Notes under the pieces: model-generated
Databases searched by the model: none
What the model was told of the DNA's origin: nothing
What the model saw: only the letters and a program-made list of their open reading frames with translations
Made by a program: the position numbers and the translations under genes
Source: Collinsella sp.
GTDB lineage: Bacteria; Actinomycetota; Coriobacteriia; Coriobacteriales; Coriobacteriaceae
Direction of reading: 5' to 3'
DNA length: 45,625 nt
Assembly (NCBI GenBank): GCA_019414515.1
Contig: DXLX01000021.1
Coordinates: 1 to 45,625 of the forward strand
Part shown: in pieces, positions 8,064-16,665 of the stretch
Layout: every line of letters starts with the position of its first letter
Position numbering within the stretch: position 1 is the first letter of the stretch

Positions 8064-9644
8064 TTGAGCATCACGCCCCTCGATAGCATTCGCCGCGCCA
8101 TCGCCCGCCGCAACGGCGTCTCCAACCCCGCTGCATCGAGAGACGGCGCCGCGAAGGCCCAGGGCGGCCGCATCGAGAACGGCCTCTTCCCTGCCTCGCA
8201 CACTGCCGAGGAACTCGCACGCATCCAAGAGCTGAGTCAGCGCAACGCCGGCGGGCCCGATAGCAGCCAAGCCACACGTCGCCGGCGCGAACGCGATCGC
8301 AAGCCCGGCCCCGTCCGCCGCATGGTCAACGCTTGGTGGAACCGTCTGCTCGGTGCCGTCTACGGCGGCGGCTTCTCCATGCAGGAAGCGGAATACGAGG
8401 AGCACGCCACCCGCCGCGATTACCTTTGGAACGCTCTCGGCACCGCCGTGTGGGGCTTGGCGTTTCCGCTGCTCACCATCGTGTCCACACAGCTCGTGGG
8501 CGCCGAAGAAGCCGGCAAGTTCTCCATCGCCTTTGTCACCGGCACGCTCATCATGATCGCATGCAACTACGGCGTGCGCAATTTCCAGGTCTCGGACATC
8601 GACGAAAAGACGTCCTTCGCCTCCTACCAGCTCAATCGTTGGATCTGCGGAGCGCTCGCCCTAGGCTGCGGCCTCATGTATAGCAGCGCCCGCGGCTATG
8701 ACGCGCAGATGGCGACGATCGGCCTGGGCGTCTACCTGTATAAGGTCATCGACGGCGTCGCCGACGTGTACGAAGGCCGCCTGCAGCAGGCCGACAAGCT
8801 CTACTTGGCTGGAATGAGTCAAACGCTACGCTCCGTCGGCGTCATCGCGGTCTTCAGCGTGGCGCTGTTCTTCACGCGTAGCATGCCCATCGCGGCCATG
8901 GCCATGGGCATCGCCGCGATCGCCTCGCTCGTGCTGGTCACCGCGCCGCTCGCCCTGCTCGAGACCGAAAAATCGCGCCACGTAAGCCTGCGCGAGGTCG
9001 GCCACCTGTTTGTCCAGTGCGCCCCACTCTTTGGCGCGCTATTCCTGTTCAATCTTATCGAGAGCATGCCCAAGTTTGTGATGGAAGGAACACTGGCCTA
9101 CAAATACCAGTTGTACTTTAATGCCCTGTTTTTTCCAGCTCAGGCTATTCTGTTGAGCATTGGATTTGTCTATAAACCGCAGCTCCTGCGCTTGTCGAGC
9201 ATTTGGGCTAATCCTCGCAAGCGTCGTCGCTTTGACCTGATTATTGTTGCCGTTATGGCGCTGATCGTGGTCATCACCGGCGTGTGCGCCGCATTTATGG
9301 CCGGTCCCGGTATTCCCCTCATGAGCTATATGTACGGCCTCAACTTTGAGCGCTACCGCACATTGGCGCTGCTGATGGTCGTCGCCGGCGGCGTCACCGC
9401 GGCCATCGACTTTATCTACGCCATCATCACGGTGCTGCGCCATGCCGGCGACGTCACCAAGATCTACCTGATCTGCTTTGCCGTGAGCGTGGTGCTCCCG
9501 GTGATTCTGATCAATCTGCTCGGCCTGATGGGCGCCGTCGTGAGCTACCTGACCATCATGGCCCTACTGCTGGTACTGTTGATTATCGAGTACGCCCACA
9601 TCCGCCAACGCATAGAGAGGGACCGGAATCCGTACGGCGCCTAA
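8064..9644 (+). CDS. Wzx-like polysaccharide flippase/exporter
   Basis: A 526-aa membrane protein with about 12-14 hydrophobic spans. A roughly 115-residue N-terminal cytoplasmic stretch rich in Arg, Ala and Gln precedes them. The pattern resembles the MOP/Wzx group that flips lipid-linked sugars or glycopolymer precursors: YLWNALGTAVWGLAFPLLTIVSTQLVGAEEAGKFSIAF, then repeated TM pairs, and a C-terminal GLMGAVVSYL. The start is TTG at 8064 with AAAGGACT upstream. No ATG fits better, because the first internal Met (about residue 91) would remove only the unusual tail. No glycosyltransferases are adjacent, so the cargo is unknown. Confidence 0.78.
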   Translation: MSITPLDSIRRAIARRNGVSNPAASRDGAAKAQGGRIENGLFPASHTAEELARIQELSQRNAGGPDSSQATRRRRERDRKPGPVRRMVNAWWNRLLGAVYGGGFSMQEAEYEEHATRRDYLWNALGTAVWGLAFPLLTIVSTQLVGAEEAGKFSIAFVTGTLIMIACNYGVRNFQVSDIDEKTSFASYQLNRWICGALALGCGLMYSSARGYDAQMATIGLGVYLYKVIDGVADVYEGRLQQADKLYLAGMSQTLRSVGVIAVFSVALFFTRSMPIAAMAMGIAAIASLVLVTAPLALLETEKSRHVSLREVGHLFVQCAPLFGALFLFNLIESMPKFVMEGTLAYKYQLYFNALFFPAQAILLSIGFVYKPQLLRLSSIWANPRKRRRFDLIIVAVMALIVVITGVCAAFMAGPGIPLMSYMYGLNFERYRTLALLMVVAGGVTAAIDFIYAIITVLRHAGDVTKIYLICFAVSVVLPVILINLLGLMGAVVSYLTIMALLLVLLIIEYAHIRQRIERDRNPYGA

Positions 9645-9714
9645 TTGCGGCGATGGGAGAAGCTAATTTGCGGTGGAATCACCCCGGCTGGAGTCTCGTT
9701 GCGGACACGTAAAA

Positions 9715-9837
9715 CTAAGTGAGTAGATTTTTACCGAATCCCCGACCACACCGACAGAGCACAAGTCTGTGACCTGCGGTTTTATTGAGGCAAATATGTT
9801 GGGTGCTCGGCATTTCCAAAAAAGTCTACTCACTTAG
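9715..9837. repeat. 123-bp element with 13-bp terminal inverted repeats
   Basis: CTAAGTGAGTAGA at 9715-9727 is exactly mirrored by TCTACTCACTTAG at 9825-9837, with T and A runs continuing inside. A small internal hairpin, ACAGA-N7-TCTGT, lies near 9755-9771. It sits in the 304-bp gene-free stretch between the convergent flippase and phosphatase genes. Nearby TTTGCGGTGG (about 9667) looks like one arm of the hairpin family at 38898. It looks like a small non-autonomous or structural repeat with no ORF. Confidence 0.65.
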
Positions 9838-9948
9838 CCGGCGGGCAGCCAAATGATTATTTAATCCCGTCCCAGAGAAATCAATTTGCGGGCAGAAGGG
9901 CAAAAGTAGTCAAAAAACCCTTCCCATATTAGCTACCCCTTGCACCGA

Positions 9949-10788
9949 TTATTCGCCCGGGTTGATGTTCGCGTAGAACTCCGCCCCATCATCGAGCCGC
10001 AGGATGCCCACGCGACCGAACTCGGAGCCGGTGGCGGCAGCGCAGTCGATGTCGATGCGATCGGGCACACCGGCGGCATCCTCGCCGCCCAGGCGCACGA
10101 TCTGCCCGCGGCCCGACTCCTCGTCGAGCCCCGCAAGACCACCGACCTCGCAATAACGCCCGAGCGACACCGTCGGCGTGTGACCGCTCACAACGACCGG
10201 GCCCTTACCCTCGGTAGAAAGCAGCCCGGTCGGCACATCCCAATAGCCGTGACGAATCCACAGCAGGTCATCGGACGACTGTACCGCGAGCATCTGCTGC
10301 AGCAGCTCGCGATCGGCACCCACCGCTCCAACGCCATCGGCACAATCGACGCCATGCTCAAGCAAAAACGCGCGCGCCGCCTTCATCTCGATTCCAGCAT
10401 GCACCAGCAGATACGGGCGCTCCTCGGTCTCGACCACCGCGTAGAGCGGCAGCGCGGCCATCCATCGCACGAGCTCCTCGTATGCCTCAAATTCCATGTC
10501 GTTGAGCTGCTCGCGCGTCGTCCAGCCACCGTTGATATCCCAGGTCTCGGCATCGAGCGGATCCTGACCAATGATGGCATCGAGCATGATCTGCTCGTGA
10601 TTACCCTTGAGCACGCGGGCGTTGGGCAGCGAGCGCACGAGCTTAATAACGCCGACCGGATCGGGCCCGCGATCGATCATGTCGCCCAGCACGTACAGCG
10701 TGTCGTCGGACGTCAACGAGATCTTAGACAGGGCCTCGTCAAGCGCACGCACGTGCCCGTGAGCATCAGATGTCACATAGATCGCCAT
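9949..10788 (-). CDS. PP2A-like metallophosphoesterase
   Basis: A 279-aa calcineurin-like phosphoesterase of the bacterial Ser/Thr phosphatase/ApaH type. It carries the metal-binding blocks in order: DAHGH (residues 8-12), GDMIDRGPD (about 35-43), KGNHEQ (about 61-66) and late His residues including VSGHTPT (about 190-196). Substrates in the family are phosphoproteins or dinucleoside polyphosphates, and the sequence does not decide which. The ATG at 10788 has GAGAGG upstream. It stands alone, divergent from the antiporter gene. Confidence 0.9.
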   Translation of the reverse strand: MAIYVTSDAHGHVRALDEALSKISLTSDDTLYVLGDMIDRGPDPVGVIKLVRSLPNARVLKGNHEQIMLDAIIGQDPLDAETWDINGGWTTREQLNDMEFEAYEELVRWMAALPLYAVVETEERPYLLVHAGIEMKAARAFLLEHGVDCADGVGAVGADRELLQQMLAVQSSDDLLWIRHGYWDVPTGLLSTEGKGPVVVSGHTPTVSLGRYCEVGGLAGLDEESGRGQIVRLGGEDAAGVPDRIDIDCAAATGSEFGRVGILRLDDGAEFYANINPGE

Positions 10789-11041
10789 GGTACGCCTCTC
10801 CTTGCATTGCGGCCGAAGCCCGGCTCCGCAACTAAAACTTCAAGTTGAACTTAAACGTTACCCATTGTACTCCGTTGCAATAAAGCTGGAAAGGGTTTCC
10901 GAGCAGAGGCAAAGACGGCAGTCGTCTATGACGATATCGCGCACGCCCGCAATCCAACCCCATAAACCCACCATCTTTGGGTACAAATAACCGCAGGCAA
11001 CTGACCGTGCCACGCCAACCACCCAGGAGCGGACACCATCT

Positions 11042-12646
11042 ATGAACCAGATCCTTCTTTTTATCGGCCTCGTCATCATTTTGTGCCTGACCATCAAACC
11101 CGTCGGCAAAAAGCTCCCCTTCCCCACCCTGCTTATCTTTATCGCGCTCGGCATGCTGTTGGGCGTCAACGGCCCGGCGCATATCGACTTTAGCGACTAC
11201 GCGCTTACCGAAACCGTCTGCAGCACGGCGCTGCTGTTCATCATGTTCTACGGCGGCTTTAACACCAATATCGACCGCGCCAAGCCCGTCGCTGCGCCGG
11301 CGGTGCTGCTGAGCACGCTCGGCGTCGTCATCACTGCCGGCATCACCGGCGTGTTCGCCCACTCTGTGCTGGGCTTCGACTGGATCGGCGGCCTGCTGCT
11401 GGGATCGGTCGTGGCGTCGACCGACGCGGCAAGCGTCTTTAGCGTGCTGCGCGAGCACAACCTTTCGCTGAGGGGCGGCACAGACTCGCTGCTCGAGGTC
11501 GAATCGGGCTCCAACGACCCCGTCGCCTACCTGCTCACCGCCGTGCTCGCCACACTCGCGGCCGGCGGCGACATCAACATTCCCGCACTGCTGGCCAAGC
11601 AGATCATCCTGGGCGCGGGTTTGGGTCTTGCCATCGGCTGGGCGGCGGGCCGCCTGATTGAACGCGCGCACGCAACGGCCGAGGGCGCGCAGACCATCTT
11701 TTTGTTCGCCGTGGCCATCGTCGCCTACGCGCTGCCGAGCTACCTGGGCGGCAACGGCTTTTTAGCCGTGTACCTGGCCGGCATTGTGCTGGGCGCCAGC
11801 GACATCACCGGCAAAGTCGAGATGGCGCACTTCTTTGACACCCTCACCGAGATGGCCGAGATGACGATCTTCTTCTTGCTCGGCCTGCTCGTAACGCCCG
11901 CACGCCTGCCGCAGATGCTGCTGCCGGGCCTGGCACTCATGGCGTTCATGCTCTTCGTGAGCCGCCCCATCGCCGTCGGCGTGCTCCTAGCGCCCTTTAA
12001 GACGAATCCCCGCCAGGTCGCGCTCGTAAGCTGGGCGGGCCTACGCGGAGCAGCTTCGGTCGTCTTTAGTCTCTTTGCCGTAGTGGCCGGCGTTCCCGGC
12101 GGACACGACCTATTTGACCTGGTGTTTGCGATTGCCGTGTCGAGCATTGTGGTGCAGGGCTCGCTGCTGCCGGCGGTGGCGAAGAAGCTCGATATGATCG
12201 ATGCGACCGGCGACGTGCGTCGCACCTTTAACGACTACCGCGACGAAGACGGCATGTCGTTCGTCAAGCTCAAAGTAGGCGCTGGACATCCGTTTGCCGG
12301 ACGCTCGCTCGCCGACATTGGCAGCGCAACGGACATGCTGGTGGTCTTGGTGCTGCGTGACGGCGCCCATCCGGTGCTGCCCAACGGCGATACCGTGATC
12401 CAGGAAGGCGATCTGCTGGTGATGGCCGCCCCAACGTTCGAAGAGCGTGCCGAGGTTACGCTGCGCGAGGTCACCGTGACGCCCCACGGTCGCCTGGCCG
12501 GCCAGCGCCTGCGCGATGTGCCACAAGGCAAGCATCCGTTTATTGTGGTGATGCTCAAGCGCGAAGGCCAAACGATCATCCCCGACGGCAACACCCTAAT
12601 ATACGCCGGCGACGAAGTCGTCATCGCCACGCTAGCATCGTACTAA
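11042..12646 (+). CDS. CPA-family K+(Na+)/H+ antiporter with TrkA-C domains
   Basis: A 534-aa membrane antiporter of the NhaP2/CvrA type that exchanges K+ (or Na+) for H+ across the membrane. About 12 spans fill residues 1-390. The ion-path motif is GSVVASTDAASVFSVL followed by EVESGSNDP. Two cytoplasmic TrkA-C (RCK-C) type segments follow: VKLKVGAGHPFAGRSLADIG with a GDLLVMAA end, and VTPHGRLAGQRLRDV with a GDEVVIA end. They would bind a nucleotide or ion regulator. The gene is followed within 20 bp by a possible relic of a very small gene and then serC. Ion preference is inferred from family resemblance. Confidence 0.92.
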   Translation: MNQILLFIGLVIILCLTIKPVGKKLPFPTLLIFIALGMLLGVNGPAHIDFSDYALTETVCSTALLFIMFYGGFNTNIDRAKPVAAPAVLLSTLGVVITAGITGVFAHSVLGFDWIGGLLLGSVVASTDAASVFSVLREHNLSLRGGTDSLLEVESGSNDPVAYLLTAVLATLAAGGDINIPALLAKQIILGAGLGLAIGWAAGRLIERAHATAEGAQTIFLFAVAIVAYALPSYLGGNGFLAVYLAGIVLGASDITGKVEMAHFFDTLTEMAEMTIFFLLGLLVTPARLPQMLLPGLALMAFMLFVSRPIAVGVLLAPFKTNPRQVALVSWAGLRGAASVVFSLFAVVAGVPGGHDLFDLVFAIAVSSIVVQGSLLPAVAKKLDMIDATGDVRRTFNDYRDEDGMSFVKLKVGAGHPFAGRSLADIGSATDMLVVLVLRDGAHPVLPNGDTVIQEGDLLVMAAPTFEERAEVTLREVTVTPHGRLAGQRLRDVPQGKHPFIVVMLKREGQTIIPDGNTLIYAGDEVVIATLASY

Positions 12647-12648
12647 CT

Positions 12649-12735
12649 AGGAGGTAGCTAATTTAGGACGAAGAGATCAAGCGCCTAGAGAACCTCATGT
12701 CTTCGCTCGCAGATTTGGATTTGCCTGAGGAGTAA
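12649..12735 (+). pseudogene. Possible relic of a very small gene after the antiporter
   Basis: A strong AGGAGG (12649-12654) is followed after 6 nt by ATT and then TAG. Directly after that comes an open frame of 22 codons, DEEIKRLENLMSSLADLDLPEE, ending in TAA at 12733-12735. The acidic, leucine-rich peptide looks coding-like. A usable start is missing: ATT sits where ATG would be and a stop follows it. It could be a microgene killed by two changes, or chance. Confidence 0.3.
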
Positions 12736-12870
12736 GGTCGCCCCTCTCCCATGTAACCATACTGTAAATCATAGCGGCGCAGTCGAGTTTTACCGTGATG
12801 CGGTCGCGCCTGGCGCTCCACTGTGCTAAAGTATCCCGAACGTTCAAACGACTACGAGGGAGACTAGAAG

Positions 12871-13995
12871 ATGGCACGTGTGCACAACTTCTCAGCTGGC
12901 CCGGCCGCACTGCCCACAAGCGTGCTCGCCGAGATCGCCGACGAGATGATGGACTACCGCGGTTGCGGCATGTCCGTGCTCGAGATGAGCCATCGATCTA
13001 GCATGTACCAGCAGATCATCGACGACGCCGAGGCAACCCTGCGTCGCCTGCTGAGCATCCCGAACAACTACCACGTCCTATTTTTGCAGGGCGGCGCCAC
13101 GCTACAGTTTGCGGGCATCCCGATGAACCTCATGCGCCGCGGCCGCGCCGGCTACGTCGTGACCGGCAACTTTGCCAACAAGGCATACAAAGAAGCCGAC
13201 AAGTACGGCGAGGCCGTGCTGCTCGCGAGTTCCGAGGACACCAACTTCGACCGCATCCCCGACATGGCCGACATCAACGCGCGCATTGCCGCCGAGGCCG
13301 CGGGCGACGGGCTCGACTACGTTTACATCTGCCAGAACAACACCATCTTTGGCACCATGTACCACGAGCTGCCCGCTTGCGGCGACGTACCGCTGGTCGC
13401 AGATGTCTCGAGCTGCTTTCTGTCGCAGCCGCTCGACGTCGAGCGCTACGGGCTCATCTACGCCGGCGCTCAGAAAAACGCCGGCGCCGCGGGCGTGACC
13501 GTGGTTATCGTGCGCGACGACCTCATCGCCGACGGCCCCGCCTTTGCGCAGACACCGCAGTACATGGACCTTAAGGCCCAGGCCGCCAAGGGCTCCATGC
13601 TCAACACGCCCAACACCTTTGGCATCTACGTGTGCGGCAAGGTGTTCCATTGGGTCGAGGAGACCGGCGGACTTGCCGCCATGGCCGAGCGCAACTGGGC
13701 CAAGGCCAACCTGCTCTACGACCTGCTCGAGCACAGCGAGCTGTTCCATGGCACCACGCAGGCCGACAGCCGCTCCATCGCCAATGTCACCTTCCGCACC
13801 GGCGACGCCGAACTCGACGCGGCCTTTGTCGCAGGCGCGGCCGAGCACCAGATTCAAAACGTCAAGGGCCATCGCCTGGTGGGCGGCATGCGCGCCAGCG
13901 TCTACAACGCCGTAACCATGGAAGACGTGCAGGCACTGGCCTCGTACATGAAGGACTTCGAAACGCAGCGTAGTTTGAGCCCGCGATCTAACTAG
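12871..13995 (+). CDS. serC: Phosphoserine aminotransferase
   Basis: Transfers an amino group from glutamate to 3-phosphohydroxypyruvate (second step of serine synthesis), and may also serve pyridoxal phosphate synthesis. The 374-aa fold-type I PLP enzyme starts with NFSAGPAALP, then has GMSVLEMSHRSS and LFLQGGATLQF for phosphate binding. The Schiff-base lysine is in YAGAQKNAGAAG (about residue 198). The C-terminal segment VGGMRASVYNAV carries the substrate-binding Arg. The start has GAGGGAGA upstream. serA follows 69 bp downstream, so the two probably form an operon. A small GC hairpin in that gap (13994-14012) has no T run. Confidence 0.97.
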   Translation: MARVHNFSAGPAALPTSVLAEIADEMMDYRGCGMSVLEMSHRSSMYQQIIDDAEATLRRLLSIPNNYHVLFLQGGATLQFAGIPMNLMRRGRAGYVVTGNFANKAYKEADKYGEAVLLASSEDTNFDRIPDMADINARIAAEAAGDGLDYVYICQNNTIFGTMYHELPACGDVPLVADVSSCFLSQPLDVERYGLIYAGAQKNAGAAGVTVVIVRDDLIADGPAFAQTPQYMDLKAQAAKGSMLNTPNTFGIYVCGKVFHWVEETGGLAAMAERNWAKANLLYDLLEHSELFHGTTQADSRSIANVTFRTGDAELDAAFVAGAAEHQIQNVKGHRLVGGMRASVYNAVTMEDVQALASYMKDFETQRSLSPRSN

Positions 13996-14064
13996 CCCGC
14001 AACGCGCGGGCCGACCAGCCACTTCAAACCACCTGTTTAAACCAAACCTGCTAAGGAGTTTTTC

Positions 14065-15228
14065 ATGCGCAAGATTAAGACCATCGACGACATCACCAAG
14101 GACGGCAAAGTCGAGTTTGGCGAGGGCTACGAATTTGTGAGCACCGCCGAGGAGGCCGACGCCATCCTGATGCGCTCGACTGACCTGCACGGCTACGAGC
14201 TGCCCGAGGGCATCCGCGCCATCGCCCGCTGCGGCGCCGGCGTCAACAACATCCCCGTCGAGGAGTACGCCAAGAAGGGCGTCGTCGTCTTTAACTCCCC
14301 CGGTGCCAACAGCAACGCCGTTAAGGAGCTCGTCCTAGGCATGCTGGTGCTCTCGAGCCGCGGCGTGGTGCAATCGATGAACTGGGTGCGCGACAACGCC
14401 GACGACCCCGAGATCCAGGTCGATGCCGAAAAAGCCAAGAAGGCCTTTGTGGGCCGCGAGCTCAAGGGCAAGCGCATCGGCGTCATCGGTCTGGGCAACG
14501 TGGGATCCAAGGTCGCCAACGCCTGCGTCGATCTGGGCATGGACGTCTACGGCTACGATCCGTTCATTTCCGTCGAGCACGCATGGGTGCTGAGCCGCGA
14601 GGTGCAGCGCGTGGGCACGCTCGAGGACCTCTGCCGCGGCTGCGACTATCTCACCGTGCACGTGCCCAGCAAGGCCGACACCATCGGTATGATCAGCACC
14701 GAGCAGATCAACCTGCTGGCCCCGGGCGCCGTGCTCATCAACTACGCGCGCGAAACCATCATTGACGAGGACGCCGTCGACGCTGCCCTGCGCGAGGGCA
14801 AGCTGAGCTGGTTTAGCTGCGACTTCGCCACGCCCAAGACCGTCAAGATGCCCAACACGTTTATCACCACGCACTCGGGCGCCGGCACTGGCGAGGCCGA
14901 GGCCAACTGCGCCGACATGGCCATCAGCGAGCTCAAGGATTACCTGGAGAACGGCAACATCGCGCACAGCGTCAACTACCCCGCCTGCAGCATGGGCAAG
15001 GCGCGCGCCGCGAGCCGCATCGCCTGCCTGCACGCCAACGTGCCCAACATGATCGGCCAGATCACGGCCATCCTGGCCAAGGACAACGCCAACGTGCAGC
15101 GTATGACCAACGAGTCCGCCGGCGAGAACGCCTACACCATGTTCGACACCGACGAGCACCTGGACAGCAGCACCATCGAGGCACTCAAGCAGATTCCGTC
15201 GATGTATCGCGTGCGCGTAATCAAATAG
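14065..15228 (+). CDS. serA: D-3-phosphoglycerate dehydrogenase
   Basis: Oxidises 3-phosphoglycerate to 3-phosphohydroxypyruvate with NAD+, the entry to serine synthesis. The 387-aa protein has the short (type III-like) layout. The split substrate domain begins at IDDITKDG. The NAD-binding GVIGLGNVGSKV lies at about residues 138-149. The catalytic Arg/Glu region is followed by the His in TTHSGAGTGEAE (about 271-282). A single C-terminal ACT-type regulatory domain (about 310-387) begins near NVPNMIGQITAILA. The start follows AAGGAG. It is co-oriented with serC. A strong terminator lies about 60 bp past the stop. Confidence 0.97.
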   Translation: MRKIKTIDDITKDGKVEFGEGYEFVSTAEEADAILMRSTDLHGYELPEGIRAIARCGAGVNNIPVEEYAKKGVVVFNSPGANSNAVKELVLGMLVLSSRGVVQSMNWVRDNADDPEIQVDAEKAKKAFVGRELKGKRIGVIGLGNVGSKVANACVDLGMDVYGYDPFISVEHAWVLSREVQRVGTLEDLCRGCDYLTVHVPSKADTIGMISTEQINLLAPGAVLINYARETIIDEDAVDAALREGKLSWFSCDFATPKTVKMPNTFITTHSGAGTGEAEANCADMAISELKDYLENGNIAHSVNYPACSMGKARAASRIACLHANVPNMIGQITAILAKDNANVQRMTNESAGENAYTMFDTDEHLDSSTIEALKQIPSMYRVRVIK

Positions 15229-15290
15229 CGCCGGCTGATCTGACGGGCAGTTCCCCATGTGGCCTGCCCGTCACTGACATTGAATGCCCG

Positions 15291-15327
15291 CGGGGACGCC
15301 TTTCGCACGAGAGGCGCCCCCGTTTTT
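15291..15327 (+). terminator. Rho-independent terminator of serC-serA
   Basis: Arms 15291-15304 and 15309-15322 pair around GCAC with two non-Watson-Crick positions. TTTTT (15323-15327) follows. A weaker GACGGGCA/TGCCCGTC hairpin lies just before it. Confidence 0.8.
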
Positions 15328-15360
15328 GTGAGCACTCCATTAAATACACCGAGCCGCTTC

Positions 15361-15380
15361 TTGACATACAATCTGTATGT
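15361..15380 (+). promoter_or_regulatory. TTGACA box overlapped by a palindrome
   Basis: A perfect -35-like TTGACA (15361-15366) overlaps a 7-bp perfect inverted repeat, ACATACA-ATC-TGTATGT (15364-15380), 25 bp before the M20 peptidase start. The -10 element is unclear. The overlap suggests a repressor site at the peptidase promoter. Confidence 0.45.
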
Positions 15381-15405
15381 TGACCTAACTATCTGTGAGG
15401 TGCCT

Positions 15406-16626
15406 ATGGTTGATACAGATTTTGCTTGGCGGCTTACGCAAGGACTCGTGCGGATCGACAGCTCAGACCCGGGTGCGTATGAGGACGAGATTGAGCGCTA
15501 TATCAAAGCGTTGGTTGAGGAACGGGTGGCACAGCTGAGCCATCCGGTGCTCCATGCCGTGCAGGTTGAGGAACTCGAGGTGCTGCCCGGGCGCCGCAAC
15601 CTTATGGTCACCGTGCCGGGACTGAGCGACGAGCCACGGCTCGTCTATATCTGCCATATGGATACCGTTACGCTGGGCGATGGCTGGGACGCGGACATTC
15701 CGCCGCTCGGAGCGATCGTGCGCAACGATAAACTCTATGGCCGCGGTGCCTGCGATATGAAGGGTGGTCTGGCCTGCGCCATTGCCGCACTGGTCCATAC
15801 GCTCGAGCGCGTGGCGGCAGAAGGCGAGCTGCCCCGCCGTGGCTTCTCACTCATTTGCTCGGTCGACGAGGAGGACTTTATGCGCGGCTCAGAGGCCGCG
15901 ATCGATGCCGGCTGGGTCGGCTCGCGCGAATGGGTGCTGGACACCGAACCCACCGACGGACAGATCCAGGTGGCGCACAAGGGGCGCACGTGGCTCGAGA
16001 TTGAAATGGCTGGCGTAACGGCGCATGCGAGCCAGCCGTGGAAGGGCGCGGATGCCGTCGCCGCCATGGCCGAGGTCGTGTGTTCGCTCCGTCGCGCGTT
16101 TGTGGCGCTGCCCGCGCACGATGAGCTGGGGCCTTCGACCATCACGTTTGGCCAAATCGAGGGCGGATATCGCCCCTATGTCGTGCCCGACCGCGCCAAA
16201 GTCTGGGTCGACATGCGCCTGACCCCGCCGACCGATACGGCCGCCGCGACGCGCATGGTAGAGCAGGCCATCGCCGTTGCCGAAGCCGCGGTCCCCGGCT
16301 GCCATGGAAGCTACACCGTGACAGGCGACCGCCCCGCTATCGAGCGCGATCCAAGCTCTCCTCTTCTAGCCGCGCTCAAGCGTGCCGCCGATGACGTGAC
16401 GGGGGCGGACACGACCGTCGGCTTCTTTACCGGCTACACCGACACCGCTGTCATTGCCGGCAAGACAGGTAACCGCAATTGCATGAGCTACGGTCCCGGG
16501 TCGCTCGCGCTCGCGCACAAGCCCAACGAATATGTGCCCCATGCCGATATCGTTCGTTGTCAGCAGGTGCTGATCGCGCTCGCCGATAACGTGCTCTGGG
16601 ACGCGAGCGGCCAAGTTGGGGCATAA
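15406..16626 (+). CDS. M20 family metallopeptidase (ArgE/DapE type)
   Basis: A 406-aa zinc-dependent amidohydrolase or dipeptidase. Metal-binding and catalytic blocks are visible: ICHMDTVTLGDGW (about residues 84-96), GRGACDMKGG (about 112-121), SVDEED (about 153-158, catalytic and metal acidic residues) and the dimerisation-domain His in GVTAHASQPWKG. The C-terminal metal His lies in SLALAHKPNEYV. A longer open frame begins at 15259, but it covers the serA terminator and the probable promoter, so I use the ATG at 15406, which has GAGGTG upstream. Family members deacylate amino acids or cut small peptides, and the substrate is unknown. It is followed closely by a DUF1015-like gene. Confidence 0.9.
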   Translation: MVDTDFAWRLTQGLVRIDSSDPGAYEDEIERYIKALVEERVAQLSHPVLHAVQVEELEVLPGRRNLMVTVPGLSDEPRLVYICHMDTVTLGDGWDADIPPLGAIVRNDKLYGRGACDMKGGLACAIAALVHTLERVAAEGELPRRGFSLICSVDEEDFMRGSEAAIDAGWVGSREWVLDTEPTDGQIQVAHKGRTWLEIEMAGVTAHASQPWKGADAVAAMAEVVCSLRRAFVALPAHDELGPSTITFGQIEGGYRPYVVPDRAKVWVDMRLTPPTDTAAATRMVEQAIAVAEAAVPGCHGSYTVTGDRPAIERDPSSPLLAALKRAADDVTGADTTVGFFTGYTDTAVIAGKTGNRNCMSYGPGSLALAHKPNEYVPHADIVRCQQVLIALADNVLWDASGQVGA

Positions 16627-16665
16627 TAAGCCGCGAACAAACCGACTCGTGCGTTAGGACCGCCC

